Shown here: one piece after another, positions 33,127-36,340 of the stretch
Numbering within the stretch: the first letter of the stretch is position 1
Layout of the letters: every line of letters begins with the position of its first letter
Origin: UBA6183 sp041302975
Lineage (GTDB): Bacteria > Bacteroidota > Bacteroidia > UKL13-3
DNA length: 36,340 nucleotides
Direction: 5' to 3'
Assembly: GCA_041302975.1 (NCBI GenBank)
Contig: JBFYQC010000213.1
Location: 1 to 36,340 of the forward strand
Program-made: the position numbers and the translations under genes
The notes under the pieces: generated by a model
The model's database searches: none
Told to the model about the DNA's origin: nothing
The model's input: only the letters and a program-made list of their open reading frames with translations

Positions 33127-33221
33127 GCAACAATTATAGCTAAAATAACCACTTAGCCCAAATACGCATTCTATAATTTTTATTAATACTGTTCATAGTT
33201 GACCAACAATAATTTTATTAT

Positions 33222-33235
33222 GTAACTAAAGTAAC
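33222..33235. promoter_or_regulatory. Crp/Fnr-type operator 2 (tauE)
   Basis: GTAAC-TAAA-GTAAC matches the GTAAC-N4-GTTAC palindrome with one mismatch in the promoter-proximal half. Its centre at 33228.5 lies 36.5 bases upstream of the last G of the tauE -7 element. Confidence 0.65.
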
Positions 33236-33257
33236 TAACAGTGCTATTAAGATCACG

Positions 33258-33265
33258 CATTTTTG
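33258..33265 (+). promoter_or_regulatory. -7 element of tauE
   Basis: CATTTTTG matches TAnnTTTG at seven of eight bases, 19 bases before the ATG at 33285. The -33 region has no TTG, as expected if an activator bound at 33222-33235 replaces it. Confidence 0.5.
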
Positions 33266-33284
33266 CATCAATAAATAACACAAC

Positions 33285-34085
33285 ATGGAAATACTAGGAT
33301 ATTCATTAGCGGCCTTAGTAGGCATTTCGTTAGGTTTAATTGGCAGTGGTGGCTCAATTTTAACTGTCCCCATTTTAGTTTACATTATGGGAGTAGACCC
33401 CGTATTGGCAACCGCATACTCATTGTTTATAGTTGGCACAACTGCATTGGTGGGTGGCACACAAAGTGCGCTACAAAAAAAGGTTGATTTTAAAACTGTT
33501 TTCATTTTTGGGGTTCCATCAATTGCGGCTGTTTATGCAACCCGTATGTGGCTAGTGCCGTTTATTCCAAACGAAATATTTTCTATAGGCACATTGATTA
33601 TAACTAAACCCATTGCTTTAATGTTACTGTTTGCTGTAGTGATGATAATGGCATCGATATCAATGATAAAACCAGGTAAAAAATCGAGCGAAGATGAGGA
33701 AGAAAAACCCATGCAATACAATTACCCAATGATATTGATGGAAGGAACTGTTGTTGGTATACTTACCGGATTGGTTGGTGCTGGTGGAGGATTTTTAATT
33801 ATTCCGGCATTGGTATTATTAGCGAAAATGCCAATGAAACTAGCTGTAGGAACTTCACTATTTATTATAGCAGCAAAATCGTTAATCGGTTTTACAGGAG
33901 ATTTACAAGGCAATAGCAATATTGACTGGAGTTTGCTTAGCATTTTTACCGCATTTGCAGTGATTGGCATTTTTGTAGGTATTTATTTATCTAAGAAAAT
34001 TGCAGGGAATAAGCTAAAAACAAGCTTTGGTTGGTTTGTATTGGTAATGGGTATTTACATCATTATTAAAGAATTATTTATGTAG
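33285..34085 (+). CDS. TauE/SafE-family sulfite/organosulfur exporter
   Basis: TauE/SafE proteins are inner-membrane transporters of sulfite, thiosulfate, sulfoacetate or other sulfur compounds. The 266-residue protein has two repeats of about four helices. Each opens with a conserved glycine-rich stretch: ISLGLIGSGGSILTVPILV near residues 15-33 and GLVGAGGGFLIIPALV near 161-176. A charged cytoplasmic loop (about 128-145, KPGKKSSEDEEEKP) joins them. The sulfur substrate is inferred from the next genes: the MBL-rhodanese gene starts 97 bases on and has its own promoter and operators in that gap. Confidence 0.9.
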   Translation: MEILGYSLAALVGISLGLIGSGGSILTVPILVYIMGVDPVLATAYSLFIVGTTALVGGTQSALQKKVDFKTVFIFGVPSIAAVYATRMWLVPFIPNEIFSIGTLIITKPIALMLLFAVVMIMASISMIKPGKKSSEDEEEKPMQYNYPMILMEGTVVGILTGLVGAGGGFLIIPALVLLAKMPMKLAVGTSLFIIAAKSLIGFTGDLQGNSNIDWSLLSIFTAFAVIGIFVGIYLSKKIAGNKLKTSFGWFVLVMGIYIIIKELFM

Positions 34086-34086
34086 T

Positions 34087-34100
34087 GTAACTCTTGTTAC
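34087..34100. promoter_or_regulatory. Crp/Fnr-type operator 3 (upstream site of the MBL-rhodanese gene)
   Basis: GTAAC-TCTT-GTTAC is a perfect palindrome; with flanking T34086 and A34101 it extends to 6-4-6. Its centre at 34093.5 lies 22 bases, about two helical turns, upstream of operator 4. It starts two bases after the tauE stop. Confidence 0.65.
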
Positions 34101-34108
34101 ATGCATGT

Positions 34109-34122
34109 GTAACTTATGTAAC
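34109..34122. promoter_or_regulatory. Crp/Fnr-type operator 4 (MBL-rhodanese gene)
   Basis: GTAAC-TTAT-GTAAC has the same single mismatch in the promoter-proximal half as operator 2. Its centre at 34115.5 lies 36.5 bases upstream of the last G of the -7 element at 34145-34152. Confidence 0.65.
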
Positions 34123-34144
34123 CAAAGCATAACGGAGGGATACC

Positions 34145-34152
34145 GAACTTTG
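34145..34152 (+). promoter_or_regulatory. -7 element of the MBL-rhodanese gene
   Basis: GAACTTTG matches TAnnTTTG at seven of eight bases, 30 bases before the ATG at 34183. No TTG is seen at the -33 distance. Confidence 0.5.
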
Positions 34153-34182
34153 TATCGTTAAATTAAAACAAAAGAAAATATC

Positions 34183-35607
34183 ATGAAAATAGAACAAATT
34201 TATACCGGATGTTTAGCACAAGGTGCTTACTTCATTGAAAGTAACGGAGAGGCTGCAGTAATTGATCCATTACGCGAAACAACTCCATATTTAGAACGTG
34301 CAGAAAAAGAAAATGTTAAAATAAAATACGTATTCGAAACGCACTTCCATGCTGATTTCGTATCAGGTCATATTGACTTATCGAAAAAAGCAAATGCACC
34401 AATAGTTTATGGCCCTACTACTGCTAATCTTGGATTTGATGCCATTATTGCAACAGATGGACAAGAATTTAAAGTTGGTAATATAACCATTAAAGTACTA
34501 CACACTCCTGGTCATACCATGGAAAGTAGCTGCTTTTTGTTAATTGATGAAAACGGGAATGAACATGCATTATTCTCTGGAGATACTTTATTTATAGGTG
34601 ACGTTGGCCGCCCTGATTTAGCTCAAAAAGTAATTGCAGATTTAACCCAAGAAATACTTGCCGGACACTTATTTGATTCGTTAAGAAACAAAATTATGCC
34701 ATTAAGTGATAGTATTCTGGTTTACCCTGCACACGGAGCTGGCAGCGCTTGTGGTAAAAATATGAGTAAAGAAACCTTTGATACTTTAGGCAATCAGAAA
34801 AACACCAATTATGCATTACGTGCTGATATGACTAAGGATGAATTTATTAAAGAAGTAACAAATGGGTTAATGCCTCCTCCTGCTTATTTTCCATTAAATG
34901 TTATGATGAATATTGAAGGTTATGATAGCATTACAGATGTACTAAACAGAGGAACACAGGCCCTTTCACCTGAAGCATTTGAAGCAGCTGCTAACGAAAC
35001 AAGTGCTTTAATTTTAGATACACGCACACCACAAAATTTCGCAAAAGGGTTTGTTCCTAATTCTATTAATATTGGTATTGATGGAAGTTTTGCTCCTTGG
35101 GTTGGCGCTTTAATTCCTGATATAAAACAAGAAATACTTTTAGTAACAGAAGAAGGTCGTGAAGAAGAGGTAGTAACTCGTTTAGCACGCGTTGGATACG
35201 ACCATGCCATTGGTTACTTAAAGGGTGGTTTTGATGCGTGGAAAGCAGCCAACAAAGAAGTAGATAGTATTACCAGCATAAGCGTGCAACAATTAGCACA
35301 AGCACAAAAAGCAAATCCTGAAATTAACATTTTAGATGTTAGAAAAGGAAGTGAACATCTTTCTGAACATATTTTAGGTGCAATGAATACACCACTAGAT
35401 TACATTAATGAAAGCATGCTTAAGGTTGATAAAACCAAAACCTACTTTGTACATTGTGCAGGTGGATATCGTTCAATGATTTTCACATCAGTATTGAGAG
35501 CACGTGGATACGATAATTTAATAGACGTTGATGGAGGATTTAAAGCCATTAAAGAATCTGAGCTATTTAATGTATCGGATTACGTTTGTCCAAGCACTTT
35601 ACTTTAA
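34183..35607 (+). CDS. Persulfide dioxygenase-like metallo-beta-lactamase fused to two rhodanese domains
   Basis: The N-terminal domain (1-240) resembles ETHE1-type persulfide dioxygenases, which oxidise glutathione-type persulfide to sulfite with one iron. The metal motif THFHADFVSGH gives H54, H56, D58 and H63, and H111 (HTPGH), D134 (FSGD) and H194 (YPAHG) complete it. Two rhodanese-like domains follow. The first (about 255-357) has no cysteine where the active-site loop should be (VTEEGREEEV), so it is probably inactive. The second (about 365-465) has C425 in HCAGGYRS. The length of 474 residues fits this known fusion class. It follows tauE and precedes a free rhodanese. I infer a role in sulfane-sulfur detoxification. 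Confidence 0.92.
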   Translation: MKIEQIYTGCLAQGAYFIESNGEAAVIDPLRETTPYLERAEKENVKIKYVFETHFHADFVSGHIDLSKKANAPIVYGPTTANLGFDAIIATDGQEFKVGNITIKVLHTPGHTMESSCFLLIDENGNEHALFSGDTLFIGDVGRPDLAQKVIADLTQEILAGHLFDSLRNKIMPLSDSILVYPAHGAGSACGKNMSKETFDTLGNQKNTNYALRADMTKDEFIKEVTNGLMPPPAYFPLNVMMNIEGYDSITDVLNRGTQALSPEAFEAAANETSALILDTRTPQNFAKGFVPNSINIGIDGSFAPWVGALIPDIKQEILLVTEEGREEEVVTRLARVGYDHAIGYLKGGFDAWKAANKEVDSITSISVQQLAQAQKANPEINILDVRKGSEHLSEHILGAMNTPLDYINESMLKVDKTKTYFVHCAGGYRSMIFTSVLRARGYDNLIDVDGGFKAIKESELFNVSDYVCPSTLL

Positions 35608-35651
35608 TTAATCACGATAGGGAAATTAAGGAGTTATTTAAAATTAAACAC

Positions 35652-35945
35652 ATGAACTTAAACGGAAACGAGTTTAAAACTCAATTTGAACAAAGCACTG
35701 ATGCAGTTTTACTTGATGTAAGAACTCCAGATGAATTTTATAGTGGGCACTTACCAAACTCTACAAACCTTGATATTATGAGTTTTGAATTTAGAGACGG
35801 AATTACAAAGCTCGACAAAAATAAAACTTATTTTGTGTATTGCAGAAGTGGTAATAGAAGCGGACAAGCTTGTATGATGATGATGGACATAGGCTTAAAA
35901 GCGTACAACCTTGTTGGCGGAATAGGTGCTTGGCCACACAACTAA
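35652..35945 (+). CDS. Single-domain rhodanese-like sulfurtransferase
   Basis: This 97-residue protein is one rhodanese domain, expected to carry a persulfide on its active-site cysteine and pass sulfur between thiols. The features are LLDVRTPDEFYSGHLPNSTN near the start, the catalytic loop CRSGNRS with C64, and the C-terminal NLVGGIGAWPHN. I chose the ATG at 35652; an ATG at 35586 would add 22 poorly conserved residues and overlap the upstream gene. It has no signal peptide and is cytoplasmic. It lies 44 bases after the MBL-rhodanese gene, probably in the same transcript. Confidence 0.93.
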   Translation: MNLNGNEFKTQFEQSTDAVLLDVRTPDEFYSGHLPNSTNLDIMSFEFRDGITKLDKNKTYFVYCRSGNRSGQACMMMMDIGLKAYNLVGGIGAWPHN

Positions 35946-35959
35946 AATAAAACCATTAA

Positions 35960-35989
35960 AAGCTGCGCAATCATCGTGTTGCGCAGCTT
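35960..35989 (+). terminator. Hairpin after the rhodanese gene, weak terminator or attenuator
   Basis: A perfect 11-bp GC-rich stem (35960-35970 with 35979-35989) encloses an 8-base loop, but no T-run follows on plus. It may terminate partially or stabilise the upstream message while some transcription continues into the universal stress gene. Confidence 0.5.
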
Positions 35990-36006
35990 ACTAATTAACT
36001 ACAAAC

Positions 36007-36340
36007 ATGCAAAAAATTATTATACCTACAGACTTTAGTGATTTATCCGACTACGGATTATCGCTTGCTGTTAAAATTGCCGACCATTCACCTAGTGAAC
36101 TTCACTTGTTGCATGTAATCAATTTGCCTTCTCATATTCTATTGACCAATGATGGTGAATTAATGGAAGATGGCGAGATGGACATTTCAATTCCTCGAAA
36201 ACAAAAGGAAGATGCATTACTAAAACTTGAAACGATTAAAAACCAAACCAAACACACTGTTAGTTATTGTGTATGTTTTGGCCATGTAAACGAAGAAGTG
36301 GTGAAGTATGCAGAAAAAAAAGAAGCAGATTTAATTGTAA
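36007..36340 (+). CDS. Universal stress protein family, 5' part only
   Basis: The gene begins at the ATG at 36007 and runs off the window after 111 codons, so it is incomplete here and not broken. The reading frame starts MQKIIIPTDFSDLSDYGLSLAV, the UspA opening, and continues with ELHLLHVINLP and later NEEVVKYAEKKEADLIV, which normally leads to the MGT/GxxG nucleotide-binding loop beyond the edge. UspA-type proteins bind ATP or adenylates and support survival under stress. It sits 61 bases after the rhodanese gene, with a hairpin in between. Whether it belongs to the sulfur operon is unclear. Confidence 0.88.
   Translation, partial: MQKIIIPTDFSDLSDYGLSLAVKIADHSPSELHLLHVINLPSHILLTNDGELMEDGEMDISIPRKQKEDALLKLETIKNQTKHTVSYCVCFGHVNEEVVKYAEKKEADLIV

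Noticed and set aside
1..36340. CRISPR arrays, tRNA or rRNA genes, insertion sequences, integrases, toxin-antitoxin or defence genes.
   Set aside because: None was seen. Nearly all DNA is accounted for by recognised chromosomal genes, and the gaps are short.

Overview
The window is AT-rich chromosomal DNA of a member of the phylum Bacteroidota. This rests on a complete gldK-gldL-gldM-gldN set with a PorP/SprF-type gene upstream, a PorT homologue, a secreted protease with a type IX secretion C-terminal sorting domain, a DUF4271 gene beside hemD, and promoters of the Bacteroidota type (TTG, about 19-20 bases, TAnnTTTG). I cannot name the genus. Coding density is very high: no gap exceeds 300 bases (the longest is 33052-33284). 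I see no tRNA, rRNA, insertion sequence, phage gene or CRISPR array. Several genes use TTG or GTG starts (crcB, hemD, the BamA/TamA-like gene, hemW, ubiE, porT, mfd).

Layout. 1-1801: obg and adk on the minus strand; the obg terminator is folded into its own last codons. 1802-3590: crcB-rsgA-dtd on the plus strand, ending in a bidirectional terminator. 3605-9370: the type IX secretion and gliding motor block porP, gldK, gldL, gldM, gldN on the minus strand, with separate promoters before porP and gldK. 9499-13013: a compact minus-strand operon of a BamA/TamA-like barrel, a DUF4271 membrane protein and hemD. 13055-20397: mostly plus-strand housekeeping genes (hemW, ubiE, porT, tgt, an LptF/LptG permease, an EamA transporter, a YiiX-like hydrolase, a Dabb protein), with engB on the minus strand. 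20440-25537: mfd, methylmalonyl-CoA epimerase and a membrane glycosyltransferase on the minus strand. 25633-28671: pdxJ and a Crp/Fnr-type regulator on plus, rlmB and a ferredoxin-NADP reductase-like gene on minus. 28820-31862: a large secreted M6 metalloprotease followed by comF. 31863-33051: two thioredoxin-fold genes on minus. 33285-36340: TauE/SafE exporter, metallo-beta-lactamase/rhodanese fusion, small rhodanese and a universal stress protein cut by the window edge.

How the genes work together. GldL and GldM form the proton-driven motor, and GldK, GldN, PorP and PorT serve the outer-membrane side of type IX secretion. The M6 protease is a probable cargo of that system. The right-hand end looks like a sulfane-sulfur (persulfide) handling module: a transporter for sulfur oxyanions, a persulfide-dioxygenase-like enzyme fused to rhodanese domains, a free rhodanese and a thioredoxin.

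Most notable observation. The three promoters of this sulfur/thiol module (tlpA on minus, tauE and the MBL-rhodanese gene on plus) each lack a recognisable TTG -33 element. Each instead carries a GTAAC-N4-GTTAC-type palindrome centred exactly 36.5 bases upstream of the last G of its TAnnTTTG-like element. That is the geometry of a class II Crp/Fnr activator. A Crp/Fnr-type protein encoded at 26377-27012 has only two cysteines, in a CX5C motif where cAMP-binding relatives have their phosphate-binding cassette, and is my candidate regulator. The sites and spacing are read directly from the sequence; the regulator-site link and a thiol or persulfide signal are inference.
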